Positions 15,516 through 24,894 are shown, counted from the stretch's first letter. The stretch is DNA of 52,940 nt from Rhodopirellula sp. (GCA_002701385.1 NZVD01000060.1:137534-190473), one strand, 5' to 3'. Numbers and translations are program-made. Notes: a model not told the origin generated them from the letters alone.

Positions 15516-15555
15516 GTCTGGCATTAAGCCAGCCTCACCTAGTTAGTTATTTTCG

Positions 15556-16494
15556 ATGTCAGCGTATCTTCAGGAATTGACCATCAGACTGGCTGCCGCC
15601 ATGGGCAATGTCCCGGGAGAGATTCGCCAAAACCATGCGAATTGGGTTTGGAGTAAACAACAGGGCGATGGTGGCTGGGGTGGCCGAGAGGGCACGAGTG
15701 ACCCGTACTATACTTCGTTTGCTCTGCGAACGCTGGCAATTACTGGGGAACTCTACGGCGAGCGGGCCGAGCAAGCTGCTACATTCCTGCGTTCTCGTCT
15801 CGATAAACAGGAAACCGTCGTCGACCTGGCAGCATTGATCTACGGTGCCTCTATGTTGGAAAACGCTGCGGGCCTCGATATCTTTGACGCTGCCGGCAGG
15901 ATGTGGAAAGACTCCGTTGCTGCCTTTTTCGAAACACTTCGTCGTGAAGATGGTGGTTATGCCAAGAGCGCAACTAGTAATGTCGGCAGCACCTACAACT
16001 CCTTTCTCGTTTTGCTTTGTCGCGAACTAATCGAACGCCCTCTGGAAAACCCTAATCCACTTATTCAGTTCGTTTTTGATCAGGAAAACGAAACCGGTGG
16101 TGGATTCCGTGAAGTGAAACAACAAAAACGAGCGGGGACGAATCCCACCGCGGCTGCGATCGGCATTCTCAAAATCCTGGATGCCCTTGATGAGGAATTG
16201 CGCGAAGACACTATTGATTTTCTTGGGCAAATGCAGACTGACGAGGGAGGACTACGAGCCAATACTCGCATTCCAATCGCCGATTTGTTGAGCTCCTTTA
16301 CCGGCTTTCTCACATTGATTGACTTAGGTGGCGGTAAGAAAATCGATCGAACACAATTATTGAGGTATGCTAAAAGACTCCAGCAATCCGACGGCGGCTT
16401 TCACGGAGCCGAATGGGATAAAGTCTGTGATGTGGAATATACCTTTTACGGAATCGGATGCCTCGCGCTGATTCACGCTGATTTGGACAACTAA
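15556..16494 (+). CDS. Prenyltransferase/squalene-oxidase-repeat protein
   Basis: 312 residues containing at least five alpha/alpha-barrel repeats marked by Gly-Gly turns: GDGGWGG near residue 37, EDGGYAKS near 133, TGGGFREV near 183, DEGGLRAN near 228, SDGGFHG near 280. The final CDVEYTFYGIGCLAL resembles the protein prenyltransferase beta-subunit end, DFYHTCYxLxGL. The Zn-ligand His is Tyr here and no DGC pair appears earlier, so zinc catalysis looks lost. There is no DXDD motif, so it is not a cyclase either. A lipid-binding or regulatory role alongside the Lol-type transporter 13 bases downstream is inferred. Bacterial members of this family are mostly uncharacterised. Confidence 0.75.
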   Translation: MSAYLQELTIRLAAAMGNVPGEIRQNHANWVWSKQQGDGGWGGREGTSDPYYTSFALRTLAITGELYGERAEQAATFLRSRLDKQETVVDLAALIYGASMLENAAGLDIFDAAGRMWKDSVAAFFETLRREDGGYAKSATSNVGSTYNSFLVLLCRELIERPLENPNPLIQFVFDQENETGGGFREVKQQKRAGTNPTAAAIGILKILDALDEELREDTIDFLGQMQTDEGGLRANTRIPIADLLSSFTGFLTLIDLGGGKKIDRTQLLRYAKRLQQSDGGFHGAEWDKVCDVEYTFYGIGCLALIHADLDN

Positions 16495-16507
16495 GGCAGA
16501 AATCAAC

Positions 16508-17188
16508 ATGGCAAATCTTGTCATCAAAGACCTCAAGAAGGAATACCCTACCCGCGGCGAACCGCTAGAGATCCTTAAGGGCATTGACCTCGAACTCAGC
16601 TCTGGCGATAACCTAGCGATTATTGGCCCTAGTGGGTCAGGCAAAAGTACCCTTTTAAACGTTCTGGGAACACTCGATCATCCCACTAGTGGTTCGTATA
16701 CTCTGAATGACACAGACCCATTTTCTCTGGATGAAGATGAGCTCGCTGCATTCCGAAACGCAAACATCGGATTTATCTTCCAGGAACATCACCTGCTACC
16801 TCAACTCAGTGTTCTTGAAAATGTACTGATTCCCACCATGGCCAATGGCAAGCCAGCAGCAGCGGATGTTGCCCGAGCAGAAGAATTGATTCAACGAGTC
16901 GGACTTGCAGACCGTTCTCACCATCGACCTGCTGAATTATCTGGAGGCGAAAGAGAGCGAGTGGCCGTAGCCCGTTCTTTGATTTGTAGCCCTTCTCTGG
17001 TTTTGGCCGATGAACCAACCGGAAACCTTGACCACCGCAATGCTCAGCAAATTGGGGAACTCCTTTTAGAAATTCAAGATGCCGAATCCATGGCACTCAT
17101 TGTGGTGACCCATAGTCGCGATCTGGCTGACATGCTCGGGCGGAAACTAGAAATTAATGATGGGCGATTGTCCTCGGCAACGGTGTAG
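16508..17188 (+). CDS. ABC transporter ATP-binding protein (LolD/MacB type)
   Basis: 226 residues. Walker A GPSGSGKST is near residue 40, the Q-loop is FIFQEHHLLPQ near 88, the signature LSGGERERVAVAR near 141, Walker B SLVLADEPTGNLD near 161, and the switch His is in VVTHSRD. EHHLLPQ and the TGNLD ending are typical of the LolD/MacB/FtsE branch, which drives mechanotransmission and does not move substrate through the membrane. It is cytoplasmic and pairs with the permease that starts 12 bases after its stop. Confidence 0.9.
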   Translation: MANLVIKDLKKEYPTRGEPLEILKGIDLELSSGDNLAIIGPSGSGKSTLLNVLGTLDHPTSGSYTLNDTDPFSLDEDELAAFRNANIGFIFQEHHLLPQLSVLENVLIPTMANGKPAAADVARAEELIQRVGLADRSHHRPAELSGGERERVAVARSLICSPSLVLADEPTGNLDHRNAQQIGELLLEIQDAESMALIVVTHSRDLADMLGRKLEINDGRLSSATV

Positions 17189-17200
17189 GAACGCACAAGA

Positions 17201-20200
17201 ATGAATAACAAACGATTCGTTTTGCGAAGCCTCGTCCACCACTGGCGTATCAACTTAACCGTCGCGTTGGGAGTGGCTGCGGCGACTGCTGTGCTCACTG
17301 GCGCCCTGCTAATCGGCGATAGTATGCGGGGAAGCCTCAAGTCACTCACGCTCGGGCGACTTGGACTCATCGATGAAATTCTAGTGACTCCCCACTTCTT
17401 CCGTCAGGAATTAGTCGACGAGTTGGAGACCTCAGAAGCATTCCAACAAGAATTGTATCAACGAGCGACAGTCGCCATTCTCTTTCCGCAAGGCACACTG
17501 GAATCCACTCGCGAAGTAAATGATTCCGAATCGCTACACGTCGCCTCTAATATTCTGGTGCTTGGCATACAGGACGAATTCTGGAGTTTTGGACAAACCG
17601 AACGGGAGCAGTCCATCCAACCCGAAGATGACGAGATTGTTCTCAACGCCCCACTGGCAAATGAACTTGGCGTAAATGTCGGTGATGTGGTTACCCTACG
17701 ACTTCCTGAAGATAAACAAGTGAATGCGGACAGTCCGCTTGGTTCACAAGATGACCGCATTCGTAGTATCCCCAGATTGACCGTTTCAGAAATCATACCC
17801 GCCGAAGATCTAGGGCGGTTTTCATTGACATCCTCTCAGCAGGTATCCTTCAACGCCTATGTCAATTTGGCATTCCTCCAGGATGAACTGGATCAGGAGA
17901 ATCGAGCCAACGCCATTTTGGTTTCCGGAGGACAAATCGACACGCCACCGGATGAAAGTGCTTCTCAGACTTTACAAACTTCTCTGAAACCCAGCATTGA
18001 CGACCTCGGCCTTCTGTTAACAGATGTCTCGTTGGACTGGGAGTCTGAGTCAGATGAAGTAAATCATACGGTTTTGAAATATCACAGTCTGTCAAGCGTC
18101 AAAATGATGCTCGATGATGATACCGTTGCTTTGGCAGAACATGCATTGGGAGAAGATGCTCAACCCGTCATGACTTATTTGGCCAATGCACTTATGAAAG
18201 TCCCTGATGGCGTTATGCCAGACGCTCGAGGGGGCGTGGTGACCGAAAAACGTGATCCTGAAGTGGATGGTGAAATTGTTCCCTATTCCATGATTACCGC
18301 AATCGACAGTAAAGATGGTCTAGGCCCGTTACTCGACGCCAACGGCAACGCCGTTTTAATCAAAGACGACGAAGTCGTGATTAATAGTTGGTTGGCTGAG
18401 AATCTCGAAATCGGATTGGGCGACTGGCTCAGAATCGACTACTTCGAACCCGAAACGACGCACGGTCAAACCGTAGAACGGTGGGTAGACTTGCGTGTGG
18501 TTGAAATCTTTAAGCTTACCGAACCACGCCGCCCGTATTCACGACGTCGCAAGGCTCTGTTTCACCAGCCACCAACCTTGCTCAACGACCCCGACCTAAC
18601 TCCGGAAGTACCAGGGGTCACGGATCAGGATTCAATTAACGATTGGGATCTTCCATTTGCAACGGTCAATCGAATTCGTGGGCAGGACGACCAATACTGG
18701 AATAATCATCGCACGACTCCCAAGGCATTTGTCTCACTCAATCTTGGACGCAAGCTCTGGGGTAGTCGGTTCGGCAGTCATACCACCATGCGTGTACCTT
18801 TTAGCGATCAACAGACCATCGCTCAAAAGCTACAGGACGCCGTGTCTTCCTCAGGCTCGACACTAGGAATGAATTTTATTCCTGTAAAACGCGATGGTCT
18901 AAAGGCAGCCGGTGGCTCGACTCCTTTCGACGGACTTTTTCTGGGCTTAAGTCTCTTTGTCATTGCGAGCGCCTTAATGCTGATCATAGTCCTCTTCCGA
19001 TTGGGGATTCAGCAACGTGTGGCCCAATTGGGACTGCTGCTTGCCTTAGGACTAAAACGAAAACAGATCAGCCGACTGCTAATCTATGAGGCTGTTTTAG
19101 TTTCTGCCTTCGGCGCCGCACTCGGCGTCTTAATCGGAATCGGATATGGCAAACTCATGCTCACAGGCCTCACAACATTGTGGGTGGAGGCCATTGTGAC
19201 ATCCTTTTTGGAGTTTCACATCACAGCCCGAAGTCTGGTCGTAGGCTACCTACTGGGGGTTTGCATTTCGGCTTTGACAATCGCCTGGGCCATTCGGAAA
19301 ACCAGTCGTATTACTGCCAGAAGATTACTGTCCGGTCATGCCGAAGAAGCCACCTCGACGGTGTCAGCCAGCACTCAGACAAAATTCTCCAAACTAAGGG
19401 CTGGCTTATTTATCGCAGGCTTGGGGCTAGCCGTGATGGCCGCCTTGCCAGACTTCGGAACATCACTAGGAAGTGAAGGTCAGGCTGGTGCCTTTGTCGG
19501 AGCTGGATTCTTAGTCCTGACTTCGTTTTTATTGAAAATCAGAGCATATCTGCGGGGTGGATGGAATTCGAATTCTATTCAGAAGATCAGTTTGCCACTT
19601 AGCTGGCTGGCGTCACGAAATGCGGGACGAAATCCCGGTAGAAGTACGCTAACCATCGGATTAATGGCAATGGCTTCCTTCCTGATTATCGCGATGGGAG
19701 CATTCAAGCTGATGCCGTCAGAACAGGGGCGAGGTGGTTTTAGCTTCTGGGGTCTCAGTTCAATGCCTGTATACGAAGATCTGGCTGAAAAAGAACTACA
19801 TGCATCCGTCTTTGAAAAAGAGATTGCCGACCAACTTGAGATCGAGAGCATTCTCTGTCTACGTTACAAACCAGGCGATGATGCCAGCTGCAGCAACGTC
19901 TATCAGGCGGCTCGCCCACGAGTTCTGGGTGTTCCACAAGCTTTTGTGGAACACTACGATCAGGCCAATGTAAAGTTTAGCTGGGGAGCCAACATCGCTG
20001 ACGACTCGCAGGCTGAAAACCCCTGGCAATTACTGGCCTCCTCCGCCACTACACATACCGGAACGGAGGATGATCCTGTGCCTGTCGTGATCGACAAAAA
20101 CACGGCCATGTATAGCCTTAAGCTGTATGGGGGTATGGAGCAGATCTTCGACATTACTTATGAAGATGGCCACACCGTCCACTTCAAAGTCGTTGGATTA

Positions 20201-20794
20201 CTCACAAATAGTATTCTTCAGGGTAGCTTACTTGTCAGTGAACAGGACTTTAAGGTGCTGTTTCCACATATTAGTGGCTACCGGTACTTCCTATCCACCG
20301 ATCAAGCGGCTAATGAAAACACGCGTGTCATTCTGGAAAATCGCTTCCGCGATCAGGGTCTGGACATGCAATCAACGCAGGCCTTACTGGAAGAGTTACT
20401 GGCCGTTCAAAATACCTACATCAGTGCTTTTCAAAGTTTAGGTGCCTTAGGACTATTGCTTGGAACCTTTGGCCTGGCAACTGTTCAGTTGAGAAGTATC
20501 CTAGAACGACGAGGTGAATTGGCGCTTATGAAGGCAACTGGTTTTAGTCCTGTCCGCCTGGCGAAAATGGTACTCTGTGAAAACATTGTCTTACTTTGTG
20601 CCGGACTGACGACTGGTGTGACAGCAGCATTATTTGCGGTACTGCCGCACATCCTATTCGCTGAAGCGTCAACGCCGGGCATCGACCTATTTGTTATGTT
20701 GTTGGTAATTCTTGTCGTCGGCGTGATCTCAGGACTCTTTGCAGTCCGAGCTACCTTACGAGCTCCGCTGATTCCGGCTCTTCGTGGTGAATAA
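17201..20794 (+). CDS. Giant FtsX/LolCE-type ABC transporter permease
   Basis: 1197 residues, about three times a LolC. One membrane helix at residues 13-38 is followed by a ~530-residue soluble segment split by little hydrophobic sequence, presumably periplasmic. Helices from ~580 (LFLGLSLFVIASALMLIIVLF) form the first FtsX domain up to ~705. Further helices follow near 730-780, with another at ~825, then a second soluble region. The last FtsX domain starts near 1075 (SLGALGLLLGTFGLATVQL) and ends at the C-terminus. It thus fuses two permease halves, suiting a single-chain partner of the upstream ATPase. The cargo may be a lipoprotein, lipid or membrane protein. Such large permeases recur in planctomycetes. 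Confidence 0.85.
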   Translation: MNNKRFVLRSLVHHWRINLTVALGVAAATAVLTGALLIGDSMRGSLKSLTLGRLGLIDEILVTPHFFRQELVDELETSEAFQQELYQRATVAILFPQGTLESTREVNDSESLHVASNILVLGIQDEFWSFGQTEREQSIQPEDDEIVLNAPLANELGVNVGDVVTLRLPEDKQVNADSPLGSQDDRIRSIPRLTVSEIIPAEDLGRFSLTSSQQVSFNAYVNLAFLQDELDQENRANAILVSGGQIDTPPDESASQTLQTSLKPSIDDLGLLLTDVSLDWESESDEVNHTVLKYHSLSSVKMMLDDDTVALAEHALGEDAQPVMTYLANALMKVPDGVMPDARGGVVTEKRDPEVDGEIVPYSMITAIDSKDGLGPLLDANGNAVLIKDDEVVINSWLAENLEIGLGDWLRIDYFEPETTHGQTVERWVDLRVVEIFKLTEPRRPYSRRRKALFHQPPTLLNDPDLTPEVPGVTDQDSINDWDLPFATVNRIRGQDDQYWNNHRTTPKAFVSLNLGRKLWGSRFGSHTTMRVPFSDQQTIAQKLQDAVSSSGSTLGMNFIPVKRDGLKAAGGSTPFDGLFLGLSLFVIASALMLIIVLFRLGIQQRVAQLGLLLALGLKRKQISRLLIYEAVLVSAFGAALGVLIGIGYGKLMLTGLTTLWVEAIVTSFLEFHITARSLVVGYLLGVCISALTIAWAIRKTSRITARRLLSGHAEEATSTVSASTQTKFSKLRAGLFIAGLGLAVMAALPDFGTSLGSEGQAGAFVGAGFLVLTSFLLKIRAYLRGGWNSNSIQKISLPLSWLASRNAGRNPGRSTLTIGLMAMASFLIIAMGAFKLMPSEQGRGGFSFWGLSSMPVYEDLAEKELHASVFEKEIADQLEIESILCLRYKPGDDASCSNVYQAARPRVLGVPQAFVEHYDQANVKFSWGANIADDSQAENPWQLLASSATTHTGTEDDPVPVVIDKNTAMYSLKLYGGMEQIFDITYEDGHTVHFKVVGLLTNSILQGSLLVSEQDFKVLFPHISGYRYFLSTDQAANENTRVILENRFRDQGLDMQSTQALLEELLAVQNTYISAFQSLGALGLLLGTFGLATVQLRSILERRGELALMKATGFSPVRLAKMVLCENIVLLCAGLTTGVTAALFAVLPHILFAEASTPGIDLFVMLLVILVVGVISGLFAVRATLRAPLIPALRGE

Positions 20795-20814
20795 CGCCTT
20801 TGCGAGTTTATAAA

Positions 20815-21579
20815 ATGAAAACTGCCTTTGCCATTTGTGCCCACCCGGACGATATTGAATTCCTAATGTCCGGTACGATGATGCGACTCGCCGATGCGGG
20901 GTATCAGTTGCATTACATGAATGTGGCCAATGGTTGCTGTGGTAGTACGACTCATTCAGCGGAAGAGACAGCCCACATCCGACTGAAGGAAAGTCGGCAA
21001 GCCGCTGAATTTATTGGAGCCACTTTCCACGAACCACTTTGTAATGATCTGGAAGTGTTTTATCAGCAAGAAACGTTAGAACAACTCACTGCAGTCATCC
21101 GTACAGTCGCTCCGGAAATAATCCTGACGCATAGTCCAACCGACTATATGGAAGATCATACAAACACGTGCCGGCTTGCTGTGACCGCCGCTTTCTGCCG
21201 CGGGATGCCCAATTACCCGACTCGCCCTCCTGTACCGATTACAACACAAAACGTAACGCTGTATCATGCCCAACCGTACTCTCACTATGACCCGTTGGGG
21301 AAATTCATTCGCCCCGATTACTTTGTCGATGTCAGCGATCTGCAAAAACGCAAGCAGGACATGTTGTCCTTACACGCTAGTCAAAAGCAATGGTTGGATG
21401 AAAGTCAGGGCTTAGACTCCTATCTGAAAACAATGACAGACCTCGATCATCAATTGGGGCAGGTCTCTAACAAGATGGACTACGCAGAAGGGTGGAGAAA
21501 ACACTTACACCTTGGCTTCTGTGGTCCTGAGGATGATCCATTATTGGACGCCTTAAGTGGCTTCATTTTCCAAGCCTAA
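20815..21579 (+). CDS. PIG-L/LmbE family N-deacetylase
   Basis: About 254 residues from the ATG at 20815, preferred over an in-frame TTG at 20800 because the conserved AFAICAHPDDIEF begins right after it. AHPDD and the later DYMEDHTNT supply the zinc-binding His-Asp and His set. Family members remove N-acetyl groups from GlcNAc-type sugars on lipids, mycothiol-like compounds or antibiotics. It follows the permease by 20 bases, so a role in processing an exported amino-sugar glycolipid is plausible but unproven. A second PIG-L domain occurs at the left edge of the window. Confidence 0.87.
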   Translation: MKTAFAICAHPDDIEFLMSGTMMRLADAGYQLHYMNVANGCCGSTTHSAEETAHIRLKESRQAAEFIGATFHEPLCNDLEVFYQQETLEQLTAVIRTVAPEIILTHSPTDYMEDHTNTCRLAVTAAFCRGMPNYPTRPPVPITTQNVTLYHAQPYSHYDPLGKFIRPDYFVDVSDLQKRKQDMLSLHASQKQWLDESQGLDSYLKTMTDLDHQLGQVSNKMDYAEGWRKHLHLGFCGPEDDPLLDALSGFIFQA

Positions 21580-21656
21580 CAATCTTCCTGCTAATCGGTT
21601 AGACTTATCATCTTAGGCTTTGATACGCAAATTCACCTTCCTGCGAGACTCAAAAC

Positions 21657-23003
21657 ATGCGTGGAATTATCGCTTCGCTTCCGTTTGCTTTACTGACCGT
21701 TCTCTGCTGGGGATCCTATGGCCCTGTACTGCATCACGGCAAAGAAGGAATGAGCAACAATTCCTGGATGCAGTTACTCTGCGTCGGAATTTCATACTTC
21801 GTCGTCGCAGTGGTGGTCCCGATGTATGTTCTCAAAACCAAAGGGGAACAAGGGAAATGGAGTGCGTCAGGGGTTAAATGGGGATTGGCTGCCGGATCAC
21901 TTGGCGCATTTGGAGCATTGGGAATAATTACCGCACTAACCAGTGGAGGCTCGCCGTCTTATGTCATGCCGATCGTGTTTGGTTGTGCTCCTGTCGTAAA
22001 TACCATCGTCTCGATGTACATGACCAAACTGTTCAAGGAGATGACGCCTGGTTTTTACTTGGGGATCATTTTGGTTGCTTTGGGAGCCTGTGGAGTCTTT
22101 GCCTTTAAGCCAAAGAGTGCAGATACATCTCAATCTCAAATTCAAGCCGACATCAAAACCGTCGTGTATCAAGAAGAGGCAACGTCGGCGACAGACCCCG
22201 TTGATGATAAAGCAACATCTCAGGTCGTCTCAGCAAAGCCTGAAACAGCTGATGCTTCAGAGCCGACTGTTGCTCCAAAGAAAGAAACTAATCTCCTGCT
22301 TATCGTTGGTGGAATCTGCCTAACCGTCCTTAGTTGGGGAGCCTATGGGAGTGTCTTACATAAAAGCCAACATTTAATGAGTGGCAGTCGTCTACGTCCA
22401 CTCCTGTGTGTTGGCATAGCCTATTTTGTTTTGGCTGTAATCATCCCACTGCTCATTATGTACACATCCGAATCAGGATTTCCTGAAACTACAAAATTCT
22501 CAGGTTGGTTCTACTCCTTGCTCGCGGGAATTTGCGGATCGGTAGGAGCTCTGGGCATCATCCTATCGTTCACCTTCGGTGGAAAGCCCGTCTTTGTCAT
22601 GCCACTGGTATTCGGCGGTGCTCCGATTATTAATACCATCATCTCGGTACTGGAGATGGAGCAAATAGGTGATGTTAACCCTCTCTTCTTTGCGAGCCTA
22701 ACGATTGTGATTATCGGTGCGATCGTGACTCTCGTCACCGCACCTAAACCGGGCAAAAAGCCAAAAGTCGAAGAAGACGAAAAACCACTATGGGATCAGG
22801 TACGGGAAGACGATGCTGCGACAACTGAAGCAACAACTGCGTCAGACTCTATCGAACCAACTGACTCGGATGAACCCGCCGAAACTGGCGTAAGTACAAG
22901 TCCGGCAGAAGGAAAAGAGGAAGCCGAGGAAACAGAGGAAGTTACAGAATCTGAATCTTCCGGAGAAAGTGCTGAAGAAGAATCGGACGAAGGCGATGAC
23001 TAA
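21657..23003 (+). CDS. Duplicated-half membrane transporter-like protein with acidic tail
   Basis: 448 residues. Residues ~5-150 and ~215-370 are recognisable repeats: LLTVLCWGSYGPVLHHGK versus LTVLSWGAYGSVLHKSQ, SLGAFGALGIITALTSGG versus SVGALGIILSFTFGG, and VMPIVFGCAPVVNTIVSM versus VMPLVFGGAPIINTIISV. Each half has about four or five membrane helices, as in the EamA/DMT and glucose/rhamnose transporter superfamily. A ~65-residue polar linker joins the halves. The last ~75 residues are almost all Glu, Asp, Ser, Thr and Ala. The substrate is unknown; sugar or drug/metabolite export or import is possible. The ATG at 21657 is the only sensible start. Confidence 0.75.
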   Translation: MRGIIASLPFALLTVLCWGSYGPVLHHGKEGMSNNSWMQLLCVGISYFVVAVVVPMYVLKTKGEQGKWSASGVKWGLAAGSLGAFGALGIITALTSGGSPSYVMPIVFGCAPVVNTIVSMYMTKLFKEMTPGFYLGIILVALGACGVFAFKPKSADTSQSQIQADIKTVVYQEEATSATDPVDDKATSQVVSAKPETADASEPTVAPKKETNLLLIVGGICLTVLSWGAYGSVLHKSQHLMSGSRLRPLLCVGIAYFVLAVIIPLLIMYTSESGFPETTKFSGWFYSLLAGICGSVGALGIILSFTFGGKPVFVMPLVFGGAPIINTIISVLEMEQIGDVNPLFFASLTIVIIGAIVTLVTAPKPGKKPKVEEDEKPLWDQVREDDAATTEATTASDSIEPTDSDEPAETGVSTSPAEGKEEAEETEEVTESESSGESAEEESDEGDD

Positions 23004-23047
23004 CGCAAAACTCCACCTACGTTTTGACCATTAATTAATGACCAAAC

Positions 23048-23404
23048 ATGAGTGACCCTTCTGACTTAATGCATCAGCTTGACGTGCAGCTCAGCCATGT
23101 ATGGATGGTTCGTACGTTTCTAAAGCACAGTGATGAAGCGGAAGATGATGATGAACTGGCATTGGTCCACCGCCGACTCTATGACTTTTCATTAGCTCTG
23201 GGGAGCCACCTGAGTGCTGACGATGCAGAAGGTTACCTTCGTCAGGCAAATAAGAAATGGCGGAGATTGCGGGAAGCCAATGAGCTCTTCCAGGAAATTC
23301 AACCAGAGATCTCGAATCATACCAACTTTAAAATGGCGGCAGCATCTTTGAATAAAGCGGTAACGGAAATCGGTAAACTCTTAGGCAAACTAGATAACCA
23401 ATGA
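23048..23404 (+). CDS. Conserved-looking hypothetical, mostly helical protein
   Basis: 118 residues, rich in charged residues and Leu and predicted to be nearly all alpha-helical; there is no membrane stretch, signal peptide or Cys. Its start (MSDPSDLMHQLDVQLSHVWMVRTFLKHSDE) and the regular heptad-like spacing suggest a small helical bundle. It begins 44 bases after the duplicated transporter on the same strand. Codon use resembles its neighbours, which supports a real gene. I do not recognise the family. Confidence 0.65.
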   Translation: MSDPSDLMHQLDVQLSHVWMVRTFLKHSDEAEDDDELALVHRRLYDFSLALGSHLSADDAEGYLRQANKKWRRLREANELFQEIQPEISNHTNFKMAAASLNKAVTEIGKLLGKLDNQ

Positions 23405-23533
23405 ATCCGGGCGCGTTGGCCATAGATTTACATCACCGAGATCCTACTTTACGCCAGCATCGGCTAGAGTGGGTTGATTGGGATTCTCCTCCCTACTTTG
23501 CAAAAAGAAATAAATCCGTGGGCTGACGATTGC

Positions 23534-23562
23534 TTGACGACTTGCATCCCCCCTTTCACAAT
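23534..23562 (+). promoter_or_regulatory. Candidate sigma-70 promoter
   Basis: TTGACG and CACAAT are separated by exactly 17 bases, about 50 bases upstream of the TIM-barrel isomerase ATG. Four of six bases match in the -10 and five of six in the -35. Confidence 0.45.
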
Positions 23563-23613
23563 AAACTTTCCAATTTTAACTTCCCTGCCCTTCCTTAGAT
23601 TGAATTTGAAATC

Positions 23614-24627
23614 ATGAGTGACAATCCCAGTGTAATCCTATCCGGTTTTGCCGATGAAGCGGCTAATCAAAAAACGGTTGATCAACAGTTCTCTGCCTTC
23701 GCAGCGATCGGATTACAATACTACACCATCCGATTTATTGACGCGGGCAATGGCGTAAAGAACGTCATGAAATTGAATAAGACCGAAGTCAAACACGTCA
23801 AGAAGAAGATGGATGAGTATGGGCTAAAAGTATCTTCTCTGGGGAGTCCGATCGGAAAAGTTAAATTGCTTGATGTGGATGATGGTACACACAATGCCTA
23901 TATCCCTTTCAAAAAATATTTAAAGAACGATGTACAGCGTGCCTGTGATCTGGCCAATGAATTCGGAACGAAGCTAATGCGAGGATTTGCGTTCTACCAT
24001 CCTCGTGGAGAAGATCCATACGCCTACGTAGACCAGGTCGTTGATCAACTCAGTGCAATCGCTGAACTTTGTGACAAAAACGGAATCACCTTCGGGCTCG
24101 AAGTGGAAGCTAATTTAGTCGGACAATGTGGTCGGACACTCGAATTGCTTCACCGCAGGGTGAAACATCCGGCTATGTTGACGATTTTTGATGCCGCGAA
24201 CATTGTGACTCAGGGCTATTCATCTGATGATATCTTTCTCCAATACCACATGATGAAAAAGGGACTGGGGTGGATGCACATCAAAGATTATCGCCATCCC
24301 GAGCCTGTTCAGCGTGTTGGTCACGTCGATGAAGAAGCGCTCAAATACTTCGTGCCAGCTGACATTGGTGACAGCGGTCATGAAGCGATTTTGCGAGACT
24401 TCCGGGATTACATCCCTGTGATGGAACGACGCCTGAAGAAACGTGGGGTGCCTGGCGTCTTCCTTGATCTTGAACCGCACGTTAAGGGTGGGGGGCAGTT
24501 CGGTGGCTTTAGTGGCCCTGACGGGCTGGGGGTCGCTTTGCGTGGTCTTTGTAATGTTCTGGATTACGTCAATATTGACTATCACCTACGTGATTTCAAC
24601 GACGTCATTGAAGCACGTGGTTTTTAA
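23614..24627 (+). CDS. Sugar phosphate isomerase/epimerase-like TIM-barrel protein
   Basis: 337 residues of the xylose-isomerase-like (AP endonuclease 2) superfamily. GFADEAANQ opens the first strand, and KLMRGFAFYHPRGEDPY, ITFGLEVEANLVGQCG, MLTIFDAANIV and GWMHIKDYRHPEP provide the Glu, Asp and His metal ligands expected at barrel strand ends. Planctomycetes hold many such proteins in sugar or inositol catabolism. The substrate cannot be deduced. A zinc-ribbon gene starts 18 bases after its stop and is probably co-transcribed. Confidence 0.8.
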   Translation: MSDNPSVILSGFADEAANQKTVDQQFSAFAAIGLQYYTIRFIDAGNGVKNVMKLNKTEVKHVKKKMDEYGLKVSSLGSPIGKVKLLDVDDGTHNAYIPFKKYLKNDVQRACDLANEFGTKLMRGFAFYHPRGEDPYAYVDQVVDQLSAIAELCDKNGITFGLEVEANLVGQCGRTLELLHRRVKHPAMLTIFDAANIVTQGYSSDDIFLQYHMMKKGLGWMHIKDYRHPEPVQRVGHVDEEALKYFVPADIGDSGHEAILRDFRDYIPVMERRLKKRGVPGVFLDLEPHVKGGGQFGGFSGPDGLGVALRGLCNVLDYVNIDYHLRDFNDVIEARGF

Positions 24628-24645
24628 CCTTTGGCGAGGTGTCTT

Positions 24646-24879
24646 ATGGCAGACATTCAAAAAGTCGAAGTGTGTTGCAAGAAGTGCGACAGTACATCAT
24701 TGACCTGTAAATACAATGTGTTTGAGCAGGCAGACCTTGAAATTCATTCCTGGGAATGCAAGTGCATAGACTGCGGCTATCGACTAACGACTGCTTATCG
24801 AAGTGATGACGAGGACATCGACTTTGCTACGGTAACAGTGGACCAATGTCCTTACTGCGGCAGAAAAGCTAACAAATAG
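24646..24879 (+). CDS. Small zinc-ribbon protein
   Basis: 77 residues from the ATG at 24646, chosen over an in-frame TTG at 24631 because GAGGT lies 5 bases upstream. Three Cys pairs are seen (CCKKC near residue 9, CKCIDCGY near 33, CPYCGRK near the end), enough for one or two Zn sites of the rubredoxin-knuckle kind. It has no other domain. It follows the TIM-barrel gene by 18 bases, and its stop is inside a shared terminator hairpin with queF. The function is unknown. Confidence 0.72.
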   Translation: MADIQKVEVCCKKCDSTSLTCKYNVFEQADLEIHSWECKCIDCGYRLTTAYRSDDEDIDFATVTVDQCPYCGRKANK

Positions 24880-24894
24880 CCTCCCTGGCTATTT
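24874..24894. terminator. Bidirectional terminator between zinc-ribbon gene and queF
   Basis: AAATAGCC and GGCTATTT form a perfect 8-bp stem around TCCCT. Each arm contains the stop codon of one convergent gene (TAG at 24877-24879, and the reverse TAG at 24889-24891). The T-tracts are short (TTT in each direction). Confidence 0.6.

Noticed and set aside
15556-16494. Second squalene-hopene cyclase
   Set aside because: Half the usual length and no DXDD acid motif; it fits the beta-subunit prenyltransferase repeat fold better.
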